This document shows, in pieces, positions 1-8,274 of a stretch of 64,000 nucleotides of DNA. Position 1 is the first letter of the stretch. The number at the start of each line of letters is the position of its first letter. Below the pieces are notes generated by a model, which saw only the letters and a list, made by a program, of their open reading frames with translations, was not told where the DNA came from and did no database searches. The position numbers were made by a program, and so were the translations under genes. This stretch comes from Thalassobaculum fulvum (lineage in GTDB: Bacteria > Pseudomonadota > Alphaproteobacteria > Thalassobaculales > Thalassobaculaceae), in NCBI RefSeq assembly GCF_014652915.1, contig NZ_BMZS01000017.1, forward strand, positions 1 to 64,000, read 5' to 3'.

Positions 1-1242
1 CGACCCCGATTCCGTCGTGCCGTCGTCGCCGATCGCGGTGATGGCGTAGGAGCCGGCCGACAGCGAGGTGCTGAACGTCCAGGTGCCGCTGCCGTCCGGC
101 GTGGCGGTGCCGACCGTCACGCCGTTGACCAGCACGTGCACCTGCGTCGCGCTGGTCGAGGTCCCGGTGAAGGTCTGGGTGGCGGAGCTGGTGATGTTGT
201 CGGTGCTGCTAGCACCCAGGTCGGTGCCGGCGGTCAGGTCCGGCGTCGACGGGGTGCCGGGAGCGGCGACGGTGAAGACGATGGTATCGAGGCCGACGAA
301 GTAGTTCGAGCTGCCGACGGAGTAGGACACCGTGAACGAGGTGACCCCGTTCCAACCGGTCGGGCTGAGGTCCGTGTGGAAGGCGGCGATGGTGTTCTCG
401 GCGAGGTTGATCGTCGTGCCCGTGGTCGGCGTCAGCACGTAGTTGCCGCCGGTGGTAGGGGGGTTACTGGCCTCCCAGAACGACACCGCCGTGATATTGA
501 CCGGCACGCTGAACGTCAGCGTGGCCGTATTGCCGGCGCTGATCACGCTGCCGCTGTCGAGGAAGTTGCCGGTGACGCCGCCGGTGCTCGAGGTGCTCCA
601 GGTCCCGCCGTCCGACCGGGTCGCGGTGACGGTCACCCCGCCCACTGACTGCTGCAGGCTGCCAGTGCCCGACAAGGTTACCGATTCGAAGTCGAAGGTC
701 GGCAGCCGGTGCGGGTACGCGGCGAGCGCCGGTTCGCCGAATGCGAGCCCGCTCTTCGCGGCGATCGACCAGTCGCCCCCCAGCGCCCGGGCGCCGACCA
801 CGCGGTCCGACGCCGCCACCGGGCGGCCGAGAAGCTGCGACAACCGATCGACGAAGGCCGCACCCGTCGCGCCTTCGGCCACCGCGCAGCCGTACAGCAC
901 GATCTCGGCCTCGTCGGCCAGGGCATCGCGAATGCAGCCGAGCAACTCCGGGCGCGCCGCCAGGAACTCGCCATCGACCATGCGGCCCGACAGTTGCAGG
1001 CGACCCGGCGCACCGTGGGACAGGATGTGCAGCGCCGTCAGTTCGGGCAGTCCGACGGCGCGCCGACCGGCCAGCGCCATCGCGATGCTGGCGACCGGGT
1101 CACCTGAGACCGGTAGCCTGACGACCTCGATGCCCGGCCGAATCCCGGCCAGCAGCACCTCGGCCGCCGCCACATCCGAGTCGACGAACAGGATCTCCGC
1201 CACGTCGGTCTGAAACGCTGCGTATTCCCCGATGACGGTCAT
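1..1242 (-). CDS. DUF4347 / Ig-like repeat surface protein, N-terminal part (gene runs off the left edge)
   Basis: The frame read leftwards from an ATG at 1242 stays open to base 1, so about 414 N-terminal residues are visible. A GGAAGGG ribosome site lies about 8 nt upstream. Residues 1-165 match the DUF4347 pattern: an acidic start (EILFVDSDV), the core LHILSHGAPG around residue 72, and VLYGCAVAEG further on. After a short linker come Ser/Thr/Gly-rich beta-sandwich segments, and the last visible part (PDLTAGTDLGASS followed by an LVNGVTVG strand) looks like a Bap-type bacterial Ig domain. Proteins with this layout are usually very large, secreted by type I secretion and displayed on the surface as adhesins; export and adhesion are inferred here. 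Codon use matches the neighbours. The C terminus, and any calcium-binding or secretion repeats, lie outside the window. Confidence 0.8.
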   Translation of the reverse strand, partial: MTVIGEYAAFQTDVAEILFVDSDVAAAEVLLAGIRPGIEVVRLPVSGDPVASIAMALAGRRAVGLPELTALHILSHGAPGRLQLSGRMVDGEFLAARPELLGCIRDALADEAEIVLYGCAVAEGATGAAFVDRLSQLLGRPVAASDRVVGARALGGDWSIAAKSGLAFGEPALAAYPHRLPTFDFESVTLSGTGSLQQSVGGVTVTATRSDGGTWSTSSTGGVTGNFLDSGSVISAGNTATLTFSVPVNITAVSFWEASNPPTTGGNYVLTPTTGTTINLAENTIAAFHTDLSPTGWNGVTSFTVSYSVGSSNYFVGLDTIVFTVAAPGTPSTPDLTAGTDLGASSTDNITSSATQTFTGTSTSATQVHVLVNGVTVGTATPDGSGTWTFSTSLSAGSYAITAIGDDGTTESGS

Positions 1243-1656
1243 CGCTCGACCCTTCCGTCCCTCTCCATAGAGAGGAGCCGATGCCTCACTCGGCCCACCT
1301 CACGCACCTGCAGTTGCGTCGAGGCAAACATCGACCCGCAATCCGATCATACATCGCCCCACGACACGCCACCAGCGCGCGGAGGTGCTCCCACCGCTGG
1401 CAATGGTCCTAGAATCGCTGCGAAATCGTCAACATCATAATTTGTGACAAAGCTTGACTACTCCCGCCAGAATCTGCGCTTGCTCAACGCCGTCTACCGG
1501 AGCCTGTTTACGCGAACCACAGCGGCACGCCTCCCCCCAATCGGGCCGACGGCCAGCGGTAATCGTCGAGGAGCACTCGACGAGAACGGAAAGCTCGACG
1601 CCTGCCCGCCCGGGTGGCATTGCTGGACAGACAGCTCCGCGGCTATCGAATCGGAC
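1243..1656. other. Divergent intergenic region without a recognised gene
   Basis: This 414-base gap separates the leftward DUF4347 gene from the rightward TPR-glycosyltransferase gene. It should hold both promoters. The part around 1330-1450 is richer in A and T than the surroundings. A GTG at 1444 is in frame with the downstream gene, but the 71 codons it would add show no TPR-like character and read like unselected sequence. I saw no RNA gene or convincing promoter hexamer pair. Confidence 0.5.
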
Positions 1657-3768
1657 ATGACGACCGAGCCACTCCGGGTCCTTCAGGAAGGAATCGCGCT
1701 TCAGCAGTCCGGAAACCTGCGGGATGCCCGGAGCCGTTATGCGCAGATCCCGGCCGGCAGCCCGTACTACGCCGACGCGCTGAACCTCCTGGGAACCGTC
1801 CACGCACAGTCGGGGGACCTGAAGGCGGCGGCGGCGCTGATGCAGCGGGCGGTCCGCGCCAACCCGCGCAACGTGACGGCCTGGACCAATCTCGGTTCGG
1901 TGCTGCGCGATTCCGGGGGGCGCGGTCCGGCCGAAGCCTGTCTCCGTCGCGCCCTGCTGGTCGGCCCGGATCGTATAGGACCGGCCGTGGCTCTCGAATC
2001 GGTCGCGGCCGGCAGCCGGCGCGCCTGGGTTCAGCGTGTCTGCCTGGTCCTCGACCCGGTGAACGAGCAGGTCCGCATCGAGCGCGCCAACGCTCTCGCA
2101 GCGAACGCCCGGTTCGCACCGGCCGTCGCCGACCTGACGAAATGCCTCGTCGCAAATCCGGCCCAGGCCACCGCGACCTTCAACCTGGCCAACATCCATC
2201 GCGACACCCAGGTCCTGCCGGTTGCCGACCGGCTCTACCGGCGGGCCCTGGTCCTTCGGCCGGACGACGGGCGGGCCTGGAACAACTGGGGGCTGCTGGC
2301 GTTCAAGACGACCGGCCTGCCGGAAGCCCGGCGCCGTCTCGCCCTGGCGACCCGGAAGACCCCGCAGCTGCCGCAGGGCTGGCTGAACTACGCCCGGGCG
2401 GTCCAGTTGCTCGAAGGCGACGCGGCGGCCGTCGCGCCGATGCGGCGGGGGCTGCTGCTCGACCCGGCCAATGCCGGCGCCTGCTGCGAAATCGCCGGCC
2501 TCGCCCAGACCCCGGCCTGGGCCCGGCATGCCCGTTGCCTCGCCCCGCTGTCGCACCGCCCGTATGTGCGCATCGCCCAGTTCGGCGCCGAGCCGCCGCA
2601 CCGGCACCGGGTGATGCACCGTCTGCGGCAGGCGGCCCTGGCCGAGCCCGATGCGCCCGACGGCTGGTACCACCTCGCGGTGGAGGCCGCGCGCTGCGAG
2701 CAGCGGGAGCACGCGATCCGGTACAGCCGGTTCGCCACGCTGATCCGGGACGACCGGGCGAACGCCCGACTCAACAGCGCCCTCTTCCTGTTGCTGCTCG
2801 AGCGCTTCGACGTCGGCTGGGAGGCCCATCGGCACCGGCTCGAGACTCCGGAATCCAAACTCTTCAGGCGGCGCTTCGCGATCCCGGAATGGGACGGCGG
2901 TCCGATCTCGGGCGGGCATCTCCTGCTGTGGGGCGAGCAGGGCATCGGCGACGAGGTCCAGTTCCTGACCCTGGCTCCCGCGCTGCTCGAGCGGGGCGTC
3001 CGCCTGACCATCCTGACCGAACCGCGGCTGCGCCCGATCCTGCGCCGCAGCTTTCCGATCAACGTCGCCGTGCCGGATGTCGAACGCGCGACGGGGGCGG
3101 TCGAGGACCACTTCGGCGCCGACTGCCATCTGGCGCTGGGCGACCTGCCGCATCGCCTCGGCCTGTTCTGCGGCGGCGGCGCGACCCCGCGCCCGTGGAT
3201 CATGGCGGACCCGACGCGTGCCGCCGAGCTGCGAAACGGGCTGACGCGCCGCCATCCCGGCAAGCTGCTGGTCGGCATCACCTGGCGGTCGGTGGCGCCG
3301 AAAACCGGGGCACGGCGGACGATCGCACCCGCGGAATGGCGTGGCCCGGCCAGTCTCCGGAACGTCGCGCTGGTGTCGCTGCAATACGGCGCCACCGAGG
3401 CCGACCGGGCCGCCTTCCGGGCCGGGGCCGCGGCCGATCTGGACCTCGAGCACGGTGTCGAGCCCCTGAACAGCCTGGACGACCTGGTCTCGCTGATCGC
3501 CGCGGTCGACCTCGTGATATGCCCGGCCAACAACACGGTGCACTTCGCCGGCGCCATGGCCCGACCCTGCTGGACCCTGCTTCCGGTCTTTCCGGACTGG
3601 CGATGGGGGCTCGCCAGCGCCGGGTCGCGTTGGTACCCGGCGATGCGGGTGTTCCGGCAATCGCAGGAAGGCCGGTGGCAGGACGTCATGGCGGCGGTGC
3701 ACCGCGGTCTGCTCGATTACCGGCCGACCGAGGCCGCGGGACGGATCGAGTTCGACCGGACGGCGTGA
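1657..3768 (+). CDS. TPR repeat protein with C-terminal glycosyltransferase-like domain
   Basis: The product is 703 residues from the ATG at 1657, which I chose because TPR-like sequence starts there (LQEGIALQQSGNLRDA). No strong ribosome site is visible, so the start is uncertain. Roughly the first 400 residues form tetratricopeptide repeats with typical spacing (LNLLGTVHAQSGDLKAAA, WNNWGLLAFKTTG). The rest begins with the marker FDVGWEAHRHRLETP, followed by WDGGPISGGHLLLWGEQGIGDE and later GITWRS and CPANNTVHFAGAM. This is the arrangement of the bacterial TPR/GT9-like family. Such proteins are thought to transfer sugars to surface structures, but donor and acceptor cannot be read from sequence. 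Two further members lie at 41714-43219 and 43216-44790. It ends 45 bases before the convergent pentapeptide-repeat gene. Confidence 0.8.
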   Translation: MTTEPLRVLQEGIALQQSGNLRDARSRYAQIPAGSPYYADALNLLGTVHAQSGDLKAAAALMQRAVRANPRNVTAWTNLGSVLRDSGGRGPAEACLRRALLVGPDRIGPAVALESVAAGSRRAWVQRVCLVLDPVNEQVRIERANALAANARFAPAVADLTKCLVANPAQATATFNLANIHRDTQVLPVADRLYRRALVLRPDDGRAWNNWGLLAFKTTGLPEARRRLALATRKTPQLPQGWLNYARAVQLLEGDAAAVAPMRRGLLLDPANAGACCEIAGLAQTPAWARHARCLAPLSHRPYVRIAQFGAEPPHRHRVMHRLRQAALAEPDAPDGWYHLAVEAARCEQREHAIRYSRFATLIRDDRANARLNSALFLLLLERFDVGWEAHRHRLETPESKLFRRRFAIPEWDGGPISGGHLLLWGEQGIGDEVQFLTLAPALLERGVRLTILTEPRLRPILRRSFPINVAVPDVERATGAVEDHFGADCHLALGDLPHRLGLFCGGGATPRPWIMADPTRAAELRNGLTRRHPGKLLVGITWRSVAPKTGARRTIAPAEWRGPASLRNVALVSLQYGATEADRAAFRAGAAADLDLEHGVEPLNSLDDLVSLIAAVDLVICPANNTVHFAGAMARPCWTLLPVFPDWRWGLASAGSRWYPAMRVFRQSQEGRWQDVMAAVHRGLLDYRPTEAAGRIEFDRTA

Positions 3769-3813
3769 CGGACGAGGTGGCCCGGTCGGGCGGCAACCGC
3801 GCGTCGTCGCCCG

Positions 3814-5121
3814 CTAGCGACCGGCCCGCTCGCCCAGCACCTTGCGCACCGCGTCGTCGAGCTTGACCCCCTCCAGGATCGCGCGCTCGAACACCGCCCC
3901 GTCGACGCCCGCTCCGCGCAGGTCCGCGCCCTTGAGATCGGCCGCCGTCAGGTCGGCCTCGCGCAGGTCGACGTCACGCAGGTCGGCGTCGCGCAGCCGG
4001 GCGTAGCACAGCCGGGCCCCGGCCAGCCTGGTCGGCATGCGGCCGCCGGCGCCGAGCGACAGCGAGCGCAGCTGCCCCCCGGTCAGGTCGACGTGGTCGA
4101 GCCGCGCCCCGCTGAGGTCGGTTCCCCGCAGGTCGCTGCCGGTCATGCGGCAGCCGCGCAGGTCGGCGCCGTCGAGCTTGGCCGCCTGGATCTGCGCACC
4201 GGACAGGTCGACGTTGCACAGGGTCAGCCGCGCCCCCAGCATCGCCGTCAGGTTCGCCTTGACCAGCGACGCCTCCAGGCCGCGCAGGTCGTAGCCGGAC
4301 ACGTCGAGCTGCCGGCCCTTGGCGCCGGCGGTGGCGATCCAGGTGGCATGGCGGTCCAGCAGGGTCTCGAAGTCGGCGTCGAGGTCGTCCAGGGTCGGAC
4401 CGACCGGCGCATCGGTCAGTGCGCCCTCGAGGTCGGCGTTGGACAGTTCGGCCATCTCGATCGCCGCGCCGCTGAGGATGGCGTTCTTCAGCGTGGCGTT
4501 GTGCAGGTTGGCCCAGCTCAGGTCCGCGCCCTCGAGATTGGCGCCGGTGAAGTCGGCCCCCTCCAGGTTGGCGCGCGCCAGCTCGCAGCCCCTCATCACC
4601 GCACCGGCGAACTTGGTGTGGGCCGCCATGCCGCCGGAGATCTTGGCGTTGGTCAGGTTCGCGCCCGTGAAGTCGGCGTACTGCATCTCGGAGGCCCGGC
4701 CCTGCGGGGACAGCACCTGCAGGTCGCCGCCGAGGTCGCGCTCGGCGATCTTGCCCGGCCGCATGTCGGCCCCCTCAAGGGTCGCCCCGGTGAGGTCGGC
4801 GCCGCCGAGGTAGACGCCGCGCATGTCGGTCTTCAGGAACCGGGCGTTCTGCAGGTTGGCCTTGCTGAAGTTGCAGCCGTACACCGAGGCGTAGTCCAGG
4901 GTGACGCCGCGCAGGTTGGCACCGGCCAGCACCGCGCCGGACAGGTCGGCCGAGGTCAGGTCGCGGCCGCTGAGGTCGAGGCCGGACAGGTCGAAGAACG
5001 ACAGCACAGCCCGCGCGCCGCCCATCTTCGCCTGACGATACAACTCGTGCCGCTTCAGGACCGCATCCAGCTCCCGTTGCGAGATCTTCTCGAGTGGCGT
5101 CGTCCGGTCCCACTCAGTCAT
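3814..5121 (-). CDS. Pentapeptide-repeat protein with two repeat blocks
   Basis: This protein has 435 residues, counted from an ATG at 5121. A TTG 14 codons upstream (5163) is possible but lacks a ribosome site. The N terminus (ISQRELDAVLKRHELYRQAKMGGARA) is a helical lead-in often seen before pentapeptide blocks in alphaproteobacteria. Two right-handed quadrilateral beta-helix blocks follow, made of A(D/N)LxG-type units such as ADLSG, ANLRG, ADLTG and ANLEG. A roughly 45-residue non-repeat linker rich in acidic residues (around residues 240-285, TLDDLDADFETLLDRH) separates them. There is no signal peptide or membrane segment, so it is probably cytoplasmic. It starts divergently from the PAS-GGDEF-EAL gene. 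Function unknown: pentapeptide proteins act as scaffolds, and some bind DNA gyrase, but nothing here shows the target. Confidence 0.85.
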   Translation of the reverse strand: MTEWDRTTPLEKISQRELDAVLKRHELYRQAKMGGARAVLSFFDLSGLDLSGRDLTSADLSGAVLAGANLRGVTLDYASVYGCNFSKANLQNARFLKTDMRGVYLGGADLTGATLEGADMRPGKIAERDLGGDLQVLSPQGRASEMQYADFTGANLTNAKISGGMAAHTKFAGAVMRGCELARANLEGADFTGANLEGADLSWANLHNATLKNAILSGAAIEMAELSNADLEGALTDAPVGPTLDDLDADFETLLDRHATWIATAGAKGRQLDVSGYDLRGLEASLVKANLTAMLGARLTLCNVDLSGAQIQAAKLDGADLRGCRMTGSDLRGTDLSGARLDHVDLTGGQLRSLSLGAGGRMPTRLAGARLCYARLRDADLRDVDLREADLTAADLKGADLRGAGVDGAVFERAILEGVKLDDAVRKVLGERAGR

Positions 5122-5285
5122 CTGCCATCCCGCCGATTGCGGCCGATCGATATTGCCTTCCAAAACCGTAACGCGGAGAATAACTTGGAAAGTCGAGTTG
5201 TGTCACCGTGCAAGCTCGATGCATCGCGGTCGCCGCCATCGACGCGCGGCCGGACGGCGAAACGGGTGTCGAGGTTTCCGGCCGG

Positions 5286-7439
5286 ATGTCGAAGGACGTG
5301 AAGCGCCACGGGGCCAGGAAGACGGCGGCGGGCGGCGCCCCCGCAACCGGCGAGTTGCCGGACGGGACGGCACCGGCCAACCAGTTCGACCTGCTCGCCA
5401 TCATCGACGAGGTGCTGCGGCCACTGCCGCTGGCCACGCTCGCCATCGACCATCGCGGTCGCGTGGTGCTCGCCAACACCCGCGCCCTGGAGCTCTTCAA
5501 CGCCCGCCAGAGCGACCTGCAGGAACAGCCGCTGGGCGAGCTGTTCCCGGCCGCCGAGGCCAGCGAAGCGGCGGCGCCGGCCGACGCGACGCTGTCGCGG
5601 ATAGCGGCCGGTGGCACCACCCTGGTGGCCCGCCGGTCCGACGGCATCCGCTTCGACGTCCGGGCGGTCGCCCATCCCTGGTCCCTGAAGGGCCGGGCGA
5701 TGACGCTGATCGCCCTGCAGGACCCGTCGCCCGCCGCCGACTCCCCGAAGCAGGCGGCCGAACGCGACGAACTGCTGCGGGTGGTGCTGTCGGGCATGCC
5801 GGCGATGGTCAGCGTCAAGGACCGCTACGGACGCTACGTGCTGGTGAACGACTACCAGGCGGAGTTCCTGGGGGTCAGCCCGGACCAGGCCGTCGGCCGA
5901 ACCACCAGCGATCTCATCGGCAGCGACGCCGGCTCGGCGATCGACGCCCTCGACCGCCAGGTCGCGAGCGGTGCGGGACTGCTGTTCACGGTCGAGGAGA
6001 CCATCAAGGACCGCAACGGCCGCGACGGGGTCTGGCTGACCACCAAGTCGGCGCTGCGCGACAGCGACGGCGAGGTCGACAAGATCTTCAGCGTGTCGAT
6101 CGACATCAGCGAGCAGAAGCTGCTGGAGGAACGGGCGGCGTCGCTGGTCAACTACGACGCGCTCACCGGCCTGCCGAACCGGCCGCTGCTGATGCGCCGG
6201 ATCCACGAGGCGGTACGGCACGCCAAGCGGGCCCGCTCGCGCGTGGCCATCGTCGTGCTCGACATCGACAACCTCAAGGACATCGAGCGGTCCGACGGCG
6301 AAGGCGCCACCGATCACGTGCTGCGGCGCGCCGCGATCCGGCTGTCGTCGACGATCCGGGAGACCGACGCGGTCGGCCGTCCGGGCAACGAGTCCTTCGC
6401 AGTCCTGCTGAACCACATCGCCGACCCCGAGGAGGCGCTGGCCGAGGGGGCGCGGTTCGCCGCCAGCCTCGGCGAGCCGTTCCAGCTGCGCGGCAGCCTC
6501 GCCCGCCTGCAGGTCAGCCACGGCGTCGCCGTCTATCCGGACGACGGCCGCGACGAGCACGAGCTGATGGAAGCCGCCGACATCGCCATCAACCGGGCGC
6601 GCACCCGCAGCCGCCAGGGCCGCGAGCCGCTGCAGGCGTCGTCGCAGGAGCAGAGCCGGCGGCGCGCACTGCACAACGGCCTGCGGCGCGCGCTCGAGCA
6701 CGGCCAGCTGACCATGGCGGTGCTGCCGGAGGTCGACCTCGCGACCGGCGCGATCGTGCGCGGCGAGACCCTGACCCGCTGGCGGCACCCGGAGCACGGC
6801 GACATCCCGCCGGAGGAGTTCATCGAAGTCGCCGAGAGCTCGGAATTCCTGGACGCCTTCACCGAGTGGTCGCTGCGCGAAGCCTGCCAGACCGCGGCCG
6901 GCTGGACCGAGGGCCCGCTGGCCGAGGTGGCGGTCGTGGTGAACCTGTCGGCCAGCCAGTTCTTCTATCCCGACCTGGTCGACCTGGTGGCCGATACCCT
7001 CGATCAGGCCGGCCTCGACCCCGGCCGGCTCGCGGTCGAGGTCGACGAACTGGCGGCGATGCAGGATCCCGATCTCGCCGCCAACATCGTCGCGGAGCTG
7101 GCGGCGGCCGGCGTCGGCGCCAGCCTCGACCGGTTCGGGGCCGAAGCCACCTCGCTCGCCTTCGTCGAGGCGCTGCAGGCCCCGTCGCTGAAGATCGACC
7201 GCAGCTTCATGGCCGACTGGCGGAACAAGGGCGGGCTGATCCGCGCGGCGGCCACGCTCGGCGGCAGCCTCGGCAAGCGGATGGTGGCCACCGGCATCGA
7301 GACCGTCGAGCAGCTGCGTCTGGCGCGCACGGCCGGCTGCCAGGGCGGCCAGGGCTTCCTGTTCGCGCAGCCGCTGTCGGTCGCCGACTTCGTCCGGTTG
7401 GTCAGCGATACCGACGGGAAGCTGACGCTGCCGGAGTGA
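5286..7439 (+). CDS. PAS-PAS-GGDEF-EAL protein with degenerate GGDEF and EAL motifs
   Basis: The product has 717 residues from the ATG at 5286; a GTG at 5208 would add 26 residues. Two PAS-type sensor domains come first, a shorter one around residues 25-110 and a clear one around 155-285 ending ISVDISEQKLLEE in style. A GGDEF domain begins at YDALTGLPNRPLL. Its signature reads RPGNESF instead of RLGGDEF, and the usual FKxIND...GH..GD segment is altered, so cyclase activity is unlikely. The EAL domain keeps the first Glu (GETLTRW), Asn (VVNLSASQF) and Lys (LKIDRSF). The metal pair DDFG has become DRFG, and AEGVET has become ATGIET. Both changes remove residues needed for c-di-GMP hydrolysis. 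I infer a c-di-GMP-binding or protein-interaction regulator rather than an enzyme. A palindromic repeat follows the stop codon. Confidence 0.85.
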   Translation: MSKDVKRHGARKTAAGGAPATGELPDGTAPANQFDLLAIIDEVLRPLPLATLAIDHRGRVVLANTRALELFNARQSDLQEQPLGELFPAAEASEAAAPADATLSRIAAGGTTLVARRSDGIRFDVRAVAHPWSLKGRAMTLIALQDPSPAADSPKQAAERDELLRVVLSGMPAMVSVKDRYGRYVLVNDYQAEFLGVSPDQAVGRTTSDLIGSDAGSAIDALDRQVASGAGLLFTVEETIKDRNGRDGVWLTTKSALRDSDGEVDKIFSVSIDISEQKLLEERAASLVNYDALTGLPNRPLLMRRIHEAVRHAKRARSRVAIVVLDIDNLKDIERSDGEGATDHVLRRAAIRLSSTIRETDAVGRPGNESFAVLLNHIADPEEALAEGARFAASLGEPFQLRGSLARLQVSHGVAVYPDDGRDEHELMEAADIAINRARTRSRQGREPLQASSQEQSRRRALHNGLRRALEHGQLTMAVLPEVDLATGAIVRGETLTRWRHPEHGDIPPEEFIEVAESSEFLDAFTEWSLREACQTAAGWTEGPLAEVAVVVNLSASQFFYPDLVDLVADTLDQAGLDPGRLAVEVDELAAMQDPDLAANIVAELAAAGVGASLDRFGAEATSLAFVEALQAPSLKIDRSFMADWRNKGGLIRAAATLGGSLGKRMVATGIETVEQLRLARTAGCQGGQGFLFAQPLSVADFVRLVSDTDGKLTLPE

Positions 7440-7464
7440 GCGCTGCGCGGCGACGCCGTGCAGG

Positions 7465-7595
7465 GTGGGTAGGTTCCGGATGCGTCCCGCTGCGAGCGGG
7501 CCGCTCCGGAATGACGGATATGGGGGTCGGGCCTCTCCCTATCGTCGTCATTCCGGGCGGCCGCGCCGCCCCGGCGCGGCCGAGCCGGAACCCAC
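7465..7595. repeat. Palindromic interspersed repeat, copy 1
   Basis: This ~131-base element sits in the gap between the convergent GGDEF-EAL and MarR genes. It reads GTAGGTTCCGGATGCG near the left end and CCGGAACCCAC at the right end. Inner inverted arms CGCTCCGGAATGACG and CGTCATTCCGGGCGG flank a variable centre (about 7517-7543), so the whole unit can fold into a long branched hairpin. A near-identical copy in the same orientation is at 62213-62336. A REP-like or terminator-like element is the simplest reading. Confidence 0.75.
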
Positions 7596-7627
7596 GGAGC
7601 GACGGGGACTGCTTCAGTCAGCCGGCC

Positions 7628-8134
7628 TCACACCAGCTCGATGAACTCCGCCCACACCCGCTCGACGCGGCGCAGCCACTTGCGGGTCGACTGGATGTCC
7701 GGCGACAGGTCGCCTTCGGCGGCCAGCATCTCGGCATGCTGCTTCTGGAGCTGGTTCAGCTCGGCCACCAGGTCGCGCCCCTTGGCGCTCAGCCGGATAC
7801 GCACCGAGCGCCGGTCGTGACGGGCGCGCTCGTGCTCGAGATAGCCGCACTCGACCAGCTTCTTGATGTTGTAGTTGGTGCTCGACCCCAGATAGTAGTA
7901 CCGCTGGATCAGGTCGCGGATCAGCATCTCCTCGTCGCGCATCGAGACCAGGATCAGGGCCTGCACGGAGTTGATGTCGCGAATGCCGAGGCTCTGAAGC
8001 TCCAGGCGAATGACGTCCAGGTACCGCCGATGCATGCGCTCGACGATCTGCGTGACCTCTTCGTAGAACTGGCGAACCTCGCGGAAACTGCTTTCCTCGT
8101 TCGCGTCCGCTCCCTCGGGTTCACGATCCCGCAT
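7628..8134 (-). CDS. MarR-family transcriptional regulator (LdtR-like)
   Basis: The product is a 168-residue winged-helix protein. A helical dimerisation segment (residues 15-50) is followed by the DNA-reading helix region RYYYLGSSTNYNIKKLVECGYL and the wing ERARHDRRSVRIRLSAKG, which is the strongest match to MarR proteins. The YYLGS..NIKKLVE pattern resembles the alphaproteobacterial LdtR subgroup, known in Liberibacter to control an L,D-transpeptidase gene and envelope stress tolerance. That subgroup assignment is from memory of the family. No effector can be inferred. It is divergent from the tadD-like gene, and an imperfect palindrome lies between the two starts. Control of itself, and perhaps of the pilus lipoprotein gene, is therefore plausible. 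Confidence 0.85.
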   Translation of the reverse strand: MRDREPEGADANEESSFREVRQFYEEVTQIVERMHRRYLDVIRLELQSLGIRDINSVQALILVSMRDEEMLIRDLIQRYYYLGSSTNYNIKKLVECGYLEHERARHDRRSVRIRLSAKGRDLVAELNQLQKQHAEMLAAEGDLSPDIQSTRKWLRRVERVWAEFIELV

Positions 8135-8220
8135 GTCTCGCCCTGTGCGGCATTCCTCTCCGGCTCCGAGCGAACGATAGCCTTTCGACGATGAATATCA
8201 TAGAATTCAAAGACATTCTT

Positions 8221-8240
8221 GAACATGGCTAACCTTGTTC
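8221..8240. promoter_or_regulatory. Candidate operator: imperfect palindrome GAACATGG-CTAA-CCTTGTTC
   Basis: The two 8-base arms match at seven of eight positions. The site lies between the divergent starts of the MarR-type regulator (8134) and the tadD-like gene (8275). MarR dimers normally bind imperfect palindromes of 16-20 bases in their own promoter regions, so this is a reasonable operator candidate, not a demonstrated one. Confidence 0.4.
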
Positions 8241-8274
8241 GGGAACCTTCGGCGACAATCACGAGAGAGGATCG

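Noticed and set aside
1444-1656. N-terminal extension of the TPR-glycosyltransferase gene from a GTG at 1444
   Set aside because: The 71 extra residues show no TPR or signal features and the base use differs from the gene proper.
1435-3702. Very long open frame opposite the TPR-glycosyltransferase gene
   Set aside because: It mirrors a real gene in GC-rich DNA, where antisense frames stay open. Its translation is rich in Arg, Gly and Pro and has no family resemblance.
5122-5163. TTG start at 5163 for the pentapeptide-repeat gene
   Set aside because: No ribosome site precedes it; the ATG at 5121 gives the family's usual start.
4093-5301. Plus-strand 400-codon frame opposite the pentapeptide gene, with repeated GQV/VGA units
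   Set aside because: The apparent repeats are the reverse reading of the pentapeptide repeats, not a separate repeat protein.
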